DNA from: JAADHI01 sp964451325
Lineage (GTDB): Bacteria > Nitrospirota > Nitrospiria > SBBL01 > JAADHI01
Direction: 5' to 3'
DNA: 64,000 bases
Assembly (NCBI GenBank): GCA_964451325.1
Contig: CAYVHO010000006.1
Span: 124,001-188,000, forward strand
Shown here: positions 43,243 to 51,788 of the stretch, piece after piece
Position numbering within the stretch: position 1 is the stretch's first letter
Layout: the number at the start of each line of letters is the position of its first letter
Position numbers and translations under genes: made by a program
The notes under the pieces: generated by a model
Databases searched by the model: none
Told to the model about the DNA's origin: nothing
Seen by the model: the letters and a program-made list of their open reading frames with translations, nothing else

Positions 43243-43285
43243 AAAAAAAAGCCGCTGTACTGAATTGTGCAGCGGCTTTTTTTTT
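43243..43285. terminator. Bidirectional Rho-independent terminator
   Basis: A-run (43243-43250), stem GCCGCTGTAC/GTGCAGCGGC (43251-43260 with 43267-43276, one wobble), loop TGAATT, T-run of nine (43277-43285). It serves the barrel-protein gene on the plus strand and the serS/tRNA-Ser unit on the minus strand. Confidence 0.95.
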
Positions 43286-43318
43286 GAAAACATGGAAAAC
43301 GCAACATTTTAAAATCGG

Positions 43319-43403
43319 CGGAGAGGCAGGGATTCGAACCCTGGGAACCTTACGGCTCAACGGTTTTCAAGACCGCCGCTATCGTCCACTCAGCCACCTC
43401 TCC
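43319..43403 (-). tRNA. tRNA-Ser (anticodon UGA)
   Basis: Reading leftward: acceptor GGAGAGG (43403-43397) pairs with CCTCTCC (43326-43320), discriminator G at 43319. The anticodon loop CTTGAAA carries TGA, and a long class-II variable arm (about 15 bases) is present. 85 bases. CCA is not encoded (CCG follows). It lies 22 bases downstream of serS, same strand. Confidence 0.96.
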
Positions 43404-43425
43404 TGTTGCATCGTTTTAGTGCGGT

Positions 43426-44694
43426 TTAAGAAATTCTTTCTAAACCTCTCATGTAGGGCCGCAAGACTTCAGGGATAGTGATACTGCCATCTGCTTGCTG
43501 ATAATTTTCAAGCAGGGCGACGACGGTGCGTCCGATGGCTAAACCTGAGCCGTTGAGGGTATGCGGGTGTTCTATCTTTCCTGATACGCTGCGGTAGCGG
43601 ATTTTTGCGCGGCGGGCTTGAAAATCTTCCACGTTACTGCAGGAGGAAATTTCCCGATATTTGTTCTGGGAGGGGACCCACACTTCAATGTCGTAGGTTT
43701 TGGCTGCGTGAAATCCGAGATCTCCGGTGCAAAGCGAGACAATGCGATAATGCAAGCCCAATTTTTGAAGCACGGCTTCGGCATGTGTCAATAATTGTTC
43801 AAGATGTTCATAAGAATCTGCGGGAGATGTGAATTTGACCAATTCGACTTTATTGAATTGGTGTTGCCGAATCAGACCGCGTGTGTCCTGACCATAAGAG
43901 CCTGCCTCACGTCGAAAACAAGGGGTGTGGGCGGTGTAGTTTAAGGGGAGATCGGATGCAGCCAGGATTTCGTCGGCGTGAATACTGGTGAGTGGGACTT
44001 CGCCGGTTGGAATGAGAAAGGTGTCACTGTCTTTGAGATGAAAAAGATCTTCTTCAAATTTGGGCAGTTGTGCGGTGCCGATCAGGGTGTTGCGATTGAC
44101 GATAAAAGGCGGCAGCATTTCGGTGTAGCCATGTTCACTCGTGTGCAGATCCAGCATGAAATTGCTCAAGGCACGTTCAAGTCCTGCACCCAAACCCCTG
44201 TAGAGTACGAAGCGCGCACCGCTCATTTTTGCGCCGCGTTCAAAATCGAGTATGCCGAGTTTTTCCCCAAGGTTCCAGTGACTCAAGGGGTCAAAGTCAA
44301 ATACGGGTTTTTCTCCCCATTGGCGGATTTCCTGGTTTTCTGTTTCGTCTTTGCCGACAGGAACGGAGGCGTGCGGAAGGTTGGGCAAATTTAAAAGAAA
44401 GTCGGTGTTTTTCGCTTCGATTTTTTTGAGTTCTGCTTCGTCACTTGAAATTTGAATCGAGACGGCCTTCATTTCTTTAAGCAGCATGTCCACGGGTTCT
44501 TTGGCCCGTTTCCGTTTCGGAATTTCCTGGGAGGCCTGGTTGCGTTTGAATTTGAGCTGTTCGATTTTTTGTTTGAGTGATCTTTGTTGTTTGTCGTCAA
44601 CGACCCATTGCTCAAAGGAGACATGCATCTGCCTGCTTGCCAGAGCCGATTTGACGTGTTTTAAGTTGTCCCTAAGGGTCTTGATCGCTAGCAT
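43426..44694 (-). CDS. serS: Seryl-tRNA synthetase
   Basis: A 422-residue class II synthetase. The N-terminal coiled-coil arm (residues about 30-105, rich in Lys/Glu) is followed by the catalytic core: motif 1 SGARFVLYRGLGAGLERAL (HYxxG-like region), motif 2 HTPCFRREAGSYGQDTRGLI, and motif 3 NGSGLAIGRTVVALLENYQ. Binding of tRNA-Ser uses the arm; the tRNA-Ser(UGA) gene is 22 bases downstream on the same strand, so synthetase and substrate may be on one transcript. Length typical. Ends RGLERIS. Confidence 0.97.
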   Translation of the reverse strand: MLAIKTLRDNLKHVKSALASRQMHVSFEQWVVDDKQQRSLKQKIEQLKFKRNQASQEIPKRKRAKEPVDMLLKEMKAVSIQISSDEAELKKIEAKNTDFLLNLPNLPHASVPVGKDETENQEIRQWGEKPVFDFDPLSHWNLGEKLGILDFERGAKMSGARFVLYRGLGAGLERALSNFMLDLHTSEHGYTEMLPPFIVNRNTLIGTAQLPKFEEDLFHLKDSDTFLIPTGEVPLTSIHADEILAASDLPLNYTAHTPCFRREAGSYGQDTRGLIRQHQFNKVELVKFTSPADSYEHLEQLLTHAEAVLQKLGLHYRIVSLCTGDLGFHAAKTYDIEVWVPSQNKYREISSCSNVEDFQARRAKIRYRSVSGKIEHPHTLNGSGLAIGRTVVALLENYQQADGSITIPEVLRPYMRGLERIS

Positions 44695-44760
44695 AAAAGT
44701 GGGGAGAATTTATCATTTTGACCCTGGAGAGTCAATAAACCGGGCCCGTATAAATGTCTT

Positions 44761-45042
44761 CTAATCTTTTGAGCCCGTCACAGGTTTGCTGGTTGTGCTT
44801 TCTTTTTTTTGTGATTTAGATTCAGGTTTTTTATCGCTTGAGCCCGGCTGATCTTTCTTTTTTGCGTAATCAGTGACATACCATCCGCTGCCCTTAAAAT
44901 GAAGCCCCGCAGAGGAGATGACTTTGCGAACCGCTCCCTTGCAGTCAGGGCATTTTTCAAGGGGAGGATCACTTATTTTTTGCAGTAACTCTGTGCGTTT
45001 GTTGCAAGTCGTGCATTCATATTCGTAAATAGGCAATGACAT
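44761..45042 (-). CDS. FmdB-family zinc-ribbon protein
   Basis: A 93-residue protein: YEYECTTCNKRTELLQKISD (CxxC knuckle), EKCPDCKG (second knuckle) and FKGSGWYVTDY, the signature of the FmdB/CxxC_CxxC_SSSS putative regulator family. The C-terminal 35 residues are a Lys/Ser/Pro-rich disordered tail, common in the family. It is often near translation or RNA genes; function unknown. Upstream serS is on the same strand only downstream; the aminotransferase gene is 17 bases upstream (45060), so it is the last gene of that unit. Confidence 0.9.
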   Translation of the reverse strand: MSLPIYEYECTTCNKRTELLQKISDPPLEKCPDCKGAVRKVISSAGLHFKGSGWYVTDYAKKKDQPGSSDKKPESKSQKKESTTSKPVTGSKD

Positions 45043-45059
45043 TTCCTCCTGAAAATTGG

Positions 45060-46253
45060 TTAAGAAAGTAGTGAGAGTGTATTTTGTATCTTTTCGAGTC
45101 CGCGGTTTAGCACTGTTTTGGATGCTGCAAAAGAAAGTCTTAGATAACCGGGTGCACCAAAGGCTTCGCCGGGAATGGTGGTGACACCGCCTTTTTCCAA
45201 TAGAAACGTGGCGAGATCCAAGGTGTTTTTAATGGTGCCTTGGCGATGTGATAAACCAAATAAAGTCTTTACATTTGGAAAGACATAAAAGCTGCCAGAG
45301 GGCGCGGCGCAAGAGACCCCGGGGATTTTATTTAATGTCTCGACCATGAAGCTTCGTCTTTTGGAAAAGGCTTGCAGCATTTCTGTGACAAAAGATTCCC
45401 CGTCCTTGAGTGCCGCTGCTGCTGCTGCTTGTGCAATAGAGGTTGGATTTGATGTGCTCTGGCTTTGCAATTTTGTCATGGCTTGAATGACGTTTTCAGG
45501 TCCTGCAGCATAGCCGATACGCCAGCCGGTCATGGAGTAGGCCTTTGATGCACCGTTGACGACGATGGTTTTTGCTTTAAGGGCAGAACCCAGTGTGGCG
45601 ATACTTGTATGTGAGGCCCCATCGTAAAGAAATTTTTCATAGATTTCATCGGAAATGATGCAGAGATCTGTTGCTGTGAGCAGGTCGGCAAAGGTTTCAT
45701 AGTCTTTTTTTGTATAAATCGATCCTGTCGGATTAGAGGGCGCGTTCAAAATAATGCCCTTTGTCCGGGGGGTGATCGCTGCTTTGAGTGCTGCGGGGGT
45801 CATCAAAAAGCCATCGGATTCTTTTGTTTCCACGATAACCGGGGTCGCGCCGCTGAGTAAAATTTGATCAGGATAGGTCACCCAATAGGGGGCAGGAATG
45901 ATGACTTCATCGCCTTTTTCAAACAAAACCTGGGCGATGTTATAAAGTGTGTGTTTTGCTCCGCAAGAGGCAATAATTTCTTTTTGGGTGTAGTTCAGAC
46001 CGTTGTCTCGTTTCAGCTTTTGCATGATGGCTTCTTTGAGCGCGTCTGTTCCGCCAGGCGGGGTGTAGCGTGTTTCACCTGCACGAATTGCGGCGATGCC
46101 GGCTTCTGCGGCAACATTGGCGGTTTCAAAATCCGGTTCTCCCAGACCAAAACTGATGATTTCGACGCCTTCGGCTTTTAGGATCTTGGCACGCGCAGCC
46201 ATGGCCATGGTTGCAGAGGCTTTGATGCGTCCGATACGCTTTGCAAGTTTCAT
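45060..46253 (-). CDS. Class I aminotransferase, aspartate aminotransferase type
   Basis: A 397-residue PLP enzyme (fold type I, subfamily Igamma). GLGEPDFETANVAAEAGIAA opens the substrate domain; KEIIASCGAKHTLYNIAQVL, APYWVTYPDQI, LNAPSNPTGSIY and the Schiff-base motif NGASKAYSMTGWRIGYAA with Lys follow, and the C-terminal LRLSFAAS carries the carboxylate-binding Arg. Aspartate/prephenate aminotransferase activity is expected. It starts at base 46253, sharing one base with the coaD stop, and follows rsmD-coaD in an operon. Confidence 0.92.
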   Translation of the reverse strand: MKLAKRIGRIKASATMAMAARAKILKAEGVEIISFGLGEPDFETANVAAEAGIAAIRAGETRYTPPGGTDALKEAIMQKLKRDNGLNYTQKEIIASCGAKHTLYNIAQVLFEKGDEVIIPAPYWVTYPDQILLSGATPVIVETKESDGFLMTPAALKAAITPRTKGIILNAPSNPTGSIYTKKDYETFADLLTATDLCIISDEIYEKFLYDGASHTSIATLGSALKAKTIVVNGASKAYSMTGWRIGYAAGPENVIQAMTKLQSQSTSNPTSIAQAAAAAALKDGESFVTEMLQAFSKRRSFMVETLNKIPGVSCAAPSGSFYVFPNVKTLFGLSHRQGTIKNTLDLATFLLEKGGVTTIPGEAFGAPGYLRLSFAASKTVLNRGLEKIQNTLSLLS

Positions 46254-46771
46254 TATGTTTTCCCTTGTGATTTTTTTAGGGCTAATTTTTGAGCAATTTT
46301 TTCCAAAACAATTTCAGGCACCAAATCTGCGATTTCTCCCCCGTAACTTGCGACTTCTTTAATCAGACTTGAAGACAAGTAGGTGTATTCCTCGCTGGGC
46401 ATTAGAAATACCGTTTCAACATTCATGTCGAGTTTTCGGTTCATTAAGGCCATTTGGAACTCGTATTCAAAATCAGAAACAGCACGAATCCCACGTACAA
46501 TTGCGATAGCGCCACGTCTGTTCATCTCATGAACGAGCAGTCCCTCAAAGGTTTCGACCGATAGGTTTTTAAAGTGTTTTGTGGCATGGAGAATCATATT
46601 GAGACGTTCATTTGCATCAAAGAGCGGGGCCTTTGTTGGGTTGGGCGCAACCGCGACCACCACGTGTTCAAAAAGACGAAGTGCGCGGCCAATGATGTCA
46701 ATGTGGCCCTTCGTAATGGGATCAAATGTGCCGGGGTAAACAGCAACCTGTGGTCGCTTAGTGTGTGCCAT
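46253..46771 (-). CDS. coaD: Phosphopantetheine adenylyltransferase
   Basis: A 172-residue nucleotidyltransferase making dephospho-CoA. YPGTFDPITKGHIDIIGRAL holds the TxGHxxI motif, FEGLLVHEMNRRGAIAIVRG the substrate loop, and the C-terminal YTYLSSSLIKEVASYGGEI the ISSTxxR-equivalent, where the usual Arg reads Lys (SSSLIKEVA). Length typical. Overlaps rsmD by 14 bases and the aminotransferase by one. The rsmD-coaD pairing is conserved in many bacteria. Confidence 0.97.
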   Translation of the reverse strand: MAHTKRPQVAVYPGTFDPITKGHIDIIGRALRLFEHVVVAVAPNPTKAPLFDANERLNMILHATKHFKNLSVETFEGLLVHEMNRRGAIAIVRGIRAVSDFEYEFQMALMNRKLDMNVETVFLMPSEEYTYLSSSLIKEVASYGGEIADLVPEIVLEKIAQKLALKKSQGKT

Positions 46772-47300
46772 AAAAAGAGAGGAGGGTTTCTCCGTAACGA
46801 TATTGTTTTAAAAAATGAATATTTCCAATTGTTTCGGGCAAAGTATGTTTGTGGAAATGTTCTATAATTAAACACCCTGCGTCGGTAATAATATCACCCT
46901 GCTCAAGCCTTGGCAATATTTTTTCAAGGGCCTCTGTCTTATAAGGTGGGTCTAAAAAGGCCAGATCAAAAGACGATGGCAATGCCTTGAGAAAGTCTTC
47001 CGCGTCAATGCCTCGAACCGTGCATTGTTCTTCCAAAAGACAGGCGGTAACATTTTTCCGGAGGTAGTGGAGATGTCGAGGCGATTGTTCCACGAAGGTT
47101 GTGTGTAAGGCCCCACGGCTAAGCGCCTCCAAACCAATGGCCCCTGTTCCGGCATAAAGATCTAAAAACGAGGCCTGCAAAACACGATCGGCCAAAATAT
47201 TAAAAAGGGCAGAGCGAACTTTTCCCGGTGTCGGACGCAGGGCAAGACCTGATGGGGCAAAGAGTCTGCGGCCTTTTGAGGATCCTGAAATAATCCGCAT
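46758..47300 (-). CDS. rsmD: 16S rRNA m2G966 methyltransferase
   Basis: A 180-residue class I methyltransferase. MRIISGSSKGRRLFAPSG and RPTPGKVRSALFNIL mark the RsmD family; FLDLYAGTGAIGLEALSRGA binds SAM; the catalytic LAFLDPPY motif (DPPY) follows near residue 120. It methylates G966 of 16S rRNA in the assembled 30S subunit. Start at ATG 47300 is preceded by AAGGAAAG. First gene of the rsmD-coaD-aminotransferase-fmdB transcription unit. Confidence 0.97.
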   Translation of the reverse strand: MRIISGSSKGRRLFAPSGLALRPTPGKVRSALFNILADRVLQASFLDLYAGTGAIGLEALSRGALHTTFVEQSPRHLHYLRKNVTACLLEEQCTVRGIDAEDFLKALPSSFDLAFLDPPYKTEALEKILPRLEQGDIITDAGCLIIEHFHKHTLPETIGNIHFLKQYRYGETLLSFYGTH

Positions 47301-47393
47301 GGTGTCTTTCCTTGATTAAAATAGGCGACGGATGATGCCCATAAACGTCTGCATTCTAGCCTGATGAGAGGTTTTTGTCATGCCATATCCTGC

Positions 47394-47422
47394 TTGACAC
47401 TTATTGGGGCAGCCGCCATAAT
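47394..47422 (+). promoter_or_regulatory. trpS promoter
   Basis: TTGACA (47394-47399), 17 bases, CATAAT (47417-47422). Eleven of twelve consensus positions match. It drives trpS with a leader of about 40 bases. Confidence 0.8.
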
Positions 47423-47467
47423 GACGCCGCTTTTGTTGGTCACTTCAAGGGGGAAACTACACAGGAG

Positions 47468-48472
47468 ATGAAGAAAAAGAAACGCGTCCTGACGGGGGAT
47501 CGGCCGACAGGTCGTCTTCACTTAGGGCATTATGTGGGTTCCTTGGCGAATCGCGTGAAATTGCAGGATGACTACGACACCTTTATCCTGATTGCGGATG
47601 CGCAGGCACTCACTGATCATTTCGAACATCCTGAAATTCTGCTCAACAATATTCGTGAAGTCGCAAGAGACTACCTCAGTGTTGGGCTTGATCCCCAAAA
47701 GAGCACGATTTTTATCCAGTCGATGGTGCCCGAAATTGCGGAATTGGCGGTTTTTTATCTCAATCTCGTTACCGTTGCACGTTTGCAAAGAAATCCAACC
47801 GTAAAAGATGAAATGAAACAGAAGGGTTTTGAAGCCAATCTACCTGCGGGTTTTTTGGTTTACCCCGTGCATCAAGCGGCGGACATTACGGCTTTTCAGG
47901 CCGATTTGGTGCCGGTAGGAAAAGATCAGTTGCCCATGATCGAGCAGACCAATGAAATCGTGCGACGTTTCAATACGCTGTATAAAAAAGTCCTCACGGA
48001 ACCTGAGGGGCTTGTGGGGGCCTTTCCTCGTCTGCCGGGCACCGACGGTCAAGGCAAAATGAGTAAAAGCATCGGCAATACGATTTATCTCTCTGATGAT
48101 GCTAAGACGATGGAAAAGAAGGTCATGCGGATGTATACGGATCCCACACGTTTGCGTGCGACTGATCCGGGTCATGTGGAAGGCAATCCTGTTTTTACTT
48201 ATCACGATGCCTTCAATTTAAATCAAGAAGAAGTTGCGGATTTGAAAGATCGTTATCGTAAAGGCAAAGTGGGTGACGTTGAGGTTAAAAAGAAACTCAT
48301 CATCGCGCTTAATATTTTTCTCGAGCCCCTGCGTGAACGTCGTGCTGAGTATGCCTCGGATGATAAAAAGATAGACGAAATTCTCATCGCGGGAACTGAG
48401 CGTGCCAGGAAAGTTGCGAAAGAAACAATGGCCCTGGTAAAAAATGCAATGCAGATCGACTATCCATTTTAA
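47468..48472 (+). CDS. trpS: Tryptophanyl-tRNA synthetase
   Basis: A class I synthetase of 334 residues from ATG 47468. LTGDRPTGRLHLGHYVGSLA holds the HxGH signature (HLGH); RLPGTDGQGKMSKSIGNTI holds KMSKS. LIADAQALTDH and ADITAFQADLVPVGKDQ are the substrate loop. The frame is open back to 47375 but the added residues are unlike the family and overlap the promoter. AGGGGGA lies 14-20 bases before the ATG. The KMSKSIG loop and QTTEIVRRF-like helix (EQTNEIVRRFNTLY) place it in the usual bacterial group. Confidence 0.96.
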   Translation: MKKKKRVLTGDRPTGRLHLGHYVGSLANRVKLQDDYDTFILIADAQALTDHFEHPEILLNNIREVARDYLSVGLDPQKSTIFIQSMVPEIAELAVFYLNLVTVARLQRNPTVKDEMKQKGFEANLPAGFLVYPVHQAADITAFQADLVPVGKDQLPMIEQTNEIVRRFNTLYKKVLTEPEGLVGAFPRLPGTDGQGKMSKSIGNTIYLSDDAKTMEKKVMRMYTDPTRLRATDPGHVEGNPVFTYHDAFNLNQEEVADLKDRYRKGKVGDVEVKKKLIIALNIFLEPLRERRAEYASDDKKIDEILIAGTERARKVAKETMALVKNAMQIDYPF

Positions 48473-48511
48473 TACATGACGATGCGCTATTTTTTTGAAA
48501 AGGATCTTTAA

Positions 48512-48868
48512 ATGAAACGTCTGCTTTTTGTTTTAACAATCGTATCTTTATTTTTTGTCATGACTTCAGGAGGCGCAACGGTTTTTGCTGCGGGAGTCGA
48601 TGGATTTTCTGGCCGAAATTATCTGAAGATGGACGCTCCTGTGCGGACTTTTTATGTCAATGGTTTTGTACACGGGATGTCAATTGTGCAGCCGATGGCA
48701 GATGAAAATGCCATTGTGCCTTGGTTGGAGACCTGTATCGGTCGTATGGGCCCTGTGCAGTTTGAAAAAACACTGACCGAGTACATTACTGCCCATCCAG
48801 AGCTTCAAGATGCCAGACTCGATGTCTTGGCCTTTTTGGCATTTAAGGCGGAGTGCAGAAAAAGATAG
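48512..48868 (+). CDS. Small secreted protein of unknown function (Rap1a/Tai-like pattern)
   Basis: A 118-residue protein with a signal peptide (KRLLFVLTIVSLFFVMTSGG, cleavage near FAAG). The mature 90 residues contain two cysteines (WLETCIGRM and KAECRKR) and the pattern TFYVNGFVHGMSIVQ ... QFEKTLTEYITAHPEL ... DVLAFLAFKAEC. This resembles the FxxGYxxG ... HP ... C layout of Rap1a/Tai-type immunity proteins and HdeA-sized periplasmic proteins. Assignment is only by pattern. 39 bases after trpS, with an AAGGATCT ribosome site. Confidence 0.6.
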   Translation: MKRLLFVLTIVSLFFVMTSGGATVFAAGVDGFSGRNYLKMDAPVRTFYVNGFVHGMSIVQPMADENAIVPWLETCIGRMGPVQFEKTLTEYITAHPELQDARLDVLAFLAFKAECRKR

Positions 48869-48967
48869 TCACACGCCGTTTTTTGTCGCGCGTTTTGTTA
48901 TTTTTCCGGGCGCCTCAGCCCGGTTTTTCTCCATCTGCTATCCCGTTTTTCAAATGGGTCTGACACC

Positions 48968-50644
48968 ATGTCCACGACGCTTCAGAAAAAAAATACCGTG
49001 ATAAACAGAGTCCTTCACATCGCACGGGAATTTGGCCCTGTTGCGGGTGCAGGTGGCATTAAAGATGTGACCTGGGGCCTTTGTAAAGCCAGCGCCTCTG
49101 CGGGGATCGCCACTGAAATGTTTCTGCCGCATTATCGCTTGGTGGATGAATACCTGCTCCGGCATACACTGAACCTCAAGCCCGTGTGTTCTTTTGTTGT
49201 GCGCATGGACTATGGTCACTATGTGCGTGCTGAAAAAGTGACCGTCTCACGCTGTGAAATTGCGCCCAATTTAAATTTGTATCTGATTGAGGCCGACCCT
49301 TTTCGGTATTTGGCCGAGCAACCTGAAAAAAACATTCCCCGTCATGGCATTTATCAATATACAAAAGAAGAGGCTTTAGCCTTGGCCCAGCCCGATTTTG
49401 AAGGCCAGGCGTATGCCGATGCCTTTGCTCAAAATGTGCTCTTGGTGAAGGCGGCGCTTTTGATCTTGGCGCGTGTTTCCTGGCGTCCTGATGTGGTGCA
49501 TTGTCATGATGGGCATGCGGCTTTGTTTCCTTTCATTGCACAAACCACGACCGAAAGCGATGCGCCGGATTTGGCCCATTTACCGACGCTGTTAACCATC
49601 CACAACGCGGGAAAAGGCTATCATCAGGAGACACCTACTTTGGAGTATGTCGAAAAGATTTGTGGGCTTGATCCCTCTGTTGCCAGCAGCGTTGTGACTG
49701 CTTGTCTTTTGGATGGTGCATTTGATCCACTGGTTGCGGGGGGGATTTATGGTACAGCGGTGAATACTGTAAGTGAAAACTATGCGCGTGAGTTGCGGGA
49801 GACGGGTCTGGATGCCCAAACCGGGTGGTTGGGCCATCGTTATGCGGCTTTGGGTATTCTGCTTTCGGGCATTACGAATGGTATTGATATCAATAGCCAT
49901 CACCCCAATCATATGAGTGATCACGCATTGCCTGTGTCTTTTTCGCCGGAAACAGGGGATTGGAAGGGCAAAGAGAATTGCAAAAAAAAATCTATCGCCC
50001 AACTCAAACAATTCAAAGACAGCCCTGCGGCAAAAAAATACGGACGGCTCACACAGCAAGCGGGACGTCCACTTTTTAGTTTTGTCGGGCGTTTGACGGA
50101 ACAGAAGGGTTTTGATGATTTATATATTGCGATGCGTCGCCTCTTGCAAGAGGACGAGAAGGTTGGCTTATGGGGCCTTGGAAATGGCGATCCCCGGATT
50201 GTGGCAAAATTTAAAAATTTGGCAAATGAATACAAAGGTCGTGTCTGTTTTATTGAGGGTTTTAGCGAAGCCGATGCCAAAAAGGTTTATGCCTCTGGAG
50301 ATTTTTTTCTGATTCCTTCTCGGTTTGAACCTTGTGGCCTGACCGATTTTATTGCCCAGCTCAATGGTAATATTCCCATCGTGCATCGTGTGGGTGGTTT
50401 GGTAAAGACCATTGACAATCAATATGGTTTTTCATATTTAGGTGGCGCGTCAGAGCTTTATCTGACCATGAAACGGGCCATTGTCGTGTATCGGAGTGCC
50501 GGGAAAAAACGTTTGCGAACAATTCAGCAGGATGCTGTTGTTTATATTAAAAACCACTTTACCTGGGATACGGTCCTGCAAGAAAAATATCTGCCACTTT
50601 ATGAAGACATCGTGGAAAAAGCGAAACCCGTATTGCCCTATTAA
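48968..50644 (+). CDS. Glycogen/starch synthase-like glycosyltransferase (GT5)
   Basis: A 558-residue GT-B enzyme. The N-terminus INRVLHIAREFGPVAGAGGI-KDV aligns with the KTGGLADV loop of glycogen synthase, but the Lys is a Gly (residues about 27-31). The core is intact: WRPDVVHCHDGHAALFPF, LTIHNAGKGYHQ, NTVSENYARELRE, GITNGIDINSHHPN, FVGRLTEQKGFDDLYIAM and the C-terminal LIPSRFEPCGLTDFIAQLNG (E-x7-E-like). Eighty extra residues relative to E. coli GlgA lie mostly in the middle. The glucosyl donor (ADP- or UDP-glucose) is uncertain because of the changed Lys. No branching enzyme or glgC in the window. Confidence 0.87.
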   Translation: MSTTLQKKNTVINRVLHIAREFGPVAGAGGIKDVTWGLCKASASAGIATEMFLPHYRLVDEYLLRHTLNLKPVCSFVVRMDYGHYVRAEKVTVSRCEIAPNLNLYLIEADPFRYLAEQPEKNIPRHGIYQYTKEEALALAQPDFEGQAYADAFAQNVLLVKAALLILARVSWRPDVVHCHDGHAALFPFIAQTTTESDAPDLAHLPTLLTIHNAGKGYHQETPTLEYVEKICGLDPSVASSVVTACLLDGAFDPLVAGGIYGTAVNTVSENYARELRETGLDAQTGWLGHRYAALGILLSGITNGIDINSHHPNHMSDHALPVSFSPETGDWKGKENCKKKSIAQLKQFKDSPAAKKYGRLTQQAGRPLFSFVGRLTEQKGFDDLYIAMRRLLQEDEKVGLWGLGNGDPRIVAKFKNLANEYKGRVCFIEGFSEADAKKVYASGDFFLIPSRFEPCGLTDFIAQLNGNIPIVHRVGGLVKTIDNQYGFSYLGGASELYLTMKRAIVVYRSAGKKRLRTIQQDAVVYIKNHFTWDTVLQEKYLPLYEDIVEKAKPVLPY

Positions 50645-50735
50645 GGCATATTCAAATCATTGCTCTGAGCGTTCAATGTCTCAGAATCTTCAGTCTATTT
50701 TCTGCCAAGCCTTTTTTTAATTTGTCCAGAAACGA

Positions 50736-51704
50736 ATGATTCGGTATCTTCTATTGGTGGAATTGAAGCCCTTAAATCTTTTCCTTATCGTGATTTTTTC
50801 AGTGTTTTATTCTGTGTTCCCCGTTTGGGCGCAGGTTTTCGATGATGACCCAGCTCAGATCTTGCGCCGTCCTTGGTCTCTTACGATTGAGTCAGGTTTT
50901 ATTTTTGATGACAATGTTTTTCTGGAAAAAGAAGCGAAAAAATCTGATGAAATCTTGCAGTCCAATCTTTTTCTTGCCTACGAGCGAGGCGAAGCTGTTT
51001 TTAGTGTCTTGGCGATGATTGACCGTTATCGAGAAAATCGCATTCTGGATTATCGTTATTACGAAATCGGGATGGAAACCTTGCTGGGCAGCGGCAGCAC
51101 GGGCGGCATCTTTTTGAATTTTTCCCCCACGGCACCGCTGGACACGGTCGAAGCGGGTGCGATTTTTGCGTTGTCCTCACGTGGATTAAGTGTACTGCTT
51201 GATCGTGAAATGCCCTGGGGCAGTCTTGGTTTTTCATTTGTCTTCACTCAGCTTGATTACAGCACAACTTTTGGTGCCAAAGATTCGGAAGTCACGGCCT
51301 TGGGGCCGACTCTTTTTTATGAAATGAGCGAATCGTGGATTGTTTCAGGGGATGCAAGCTTTGAGCAGGGTCGTGCTACAGGCGGTTTGATTGCGCGCAG
51401 GCCGGATGATATCTCGTATCGCGCGATGAATTTATTGTTTCAAACGCGGTATTATTTTTCTCAAATCGTCAATTTTAGATTCAGGTATACCCTTCGGGAC
51501 AAAAATTTTACGACGGAGGTGGATGATCTCCACAGGGGAAGACGGGATGTGACTCAAACTCTAGGTTTCTTTAGCGAAATCGGTCCTTTTTCAGATTTTA
51601 CCTTCCGTGTGGGCTTTGAAAAAACATGGCTTATTTCTGAAAATAACCCTGCCGTGGAATTTGAAGCCCAGCGCGGGTTATTTTCAGCGGCCTACGCTTT
51701 TTAG
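50736..51704 (+). CDS. Outer-membrane protein of unknown function, beta-barrel type
   Basis: A 322-residue protein with an N-terminal signal (FLIVIFSVFYSVFPVWAQ) and the rest a series of amphipathic strands (SLTIESGFIFDDNVFLE, LAMIDRYRENRILDYRYYEI, FSFVFTQLDYSTTFG, FRYTLRDKNFT), ending in AAYAF. About 14-16 strands. DDNVFLEKEAKKSDEI near the start resembles the surface-protein assembly-type barrels with extended N-terminal strands. No family recognised. Eighty-four bases before a SUMF1-like lipoprotein on the same strand. Confidence 0.75.
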   Translation: MIRYLLLVELKPLNLFLIVIFSVFYSVFPVWAQVFDDDPAQILRRPWSLTIESGFIFDDNVFLEKEAKKSDEILQSNLFLAYERGEAVFSVLAMIDRYRENRILDYRYYEIGMETLLGSGSTGGIFLNFSPTAPLDTVEAGAIFALSSRGLSVLLDREMPWGSLGFSFVFTQLDYSTTFGAKDSEVTALGPTLFYEMSESWIVSGDASFEQGRATGGLIARRPDDISYRAMNLLFQTRYYFSQIVNFRFRYTLRDKNFTTEVDDLHRGRRDVTQTLGFFSEIGPFSDFTFRVGFEKTWLISENNPAVEFEAQRGLFSAAYAF

Positions 51705-51750
51705 GGGATGTCGATCTTCCCCTCCCCCGATCTTAAGTGAGGCCTATGTC

Positions 51751-51779
51751 TTGACCCCTTTGTCTGGAGTGCTTATGAT
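51751..51779 (+). promoter_or_regulatory. Promoter for the first SUMF1-like gene
   Basis: TTGACC (51751-51756), 17 bases, TATGAT (51774-51779). The ATG at 51789 is 10 bases after the -10 box, so the predicted mRNA has almost no leader. Confidence 0.6.
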
Positions 51780-51788
51780 GTCGCGATT

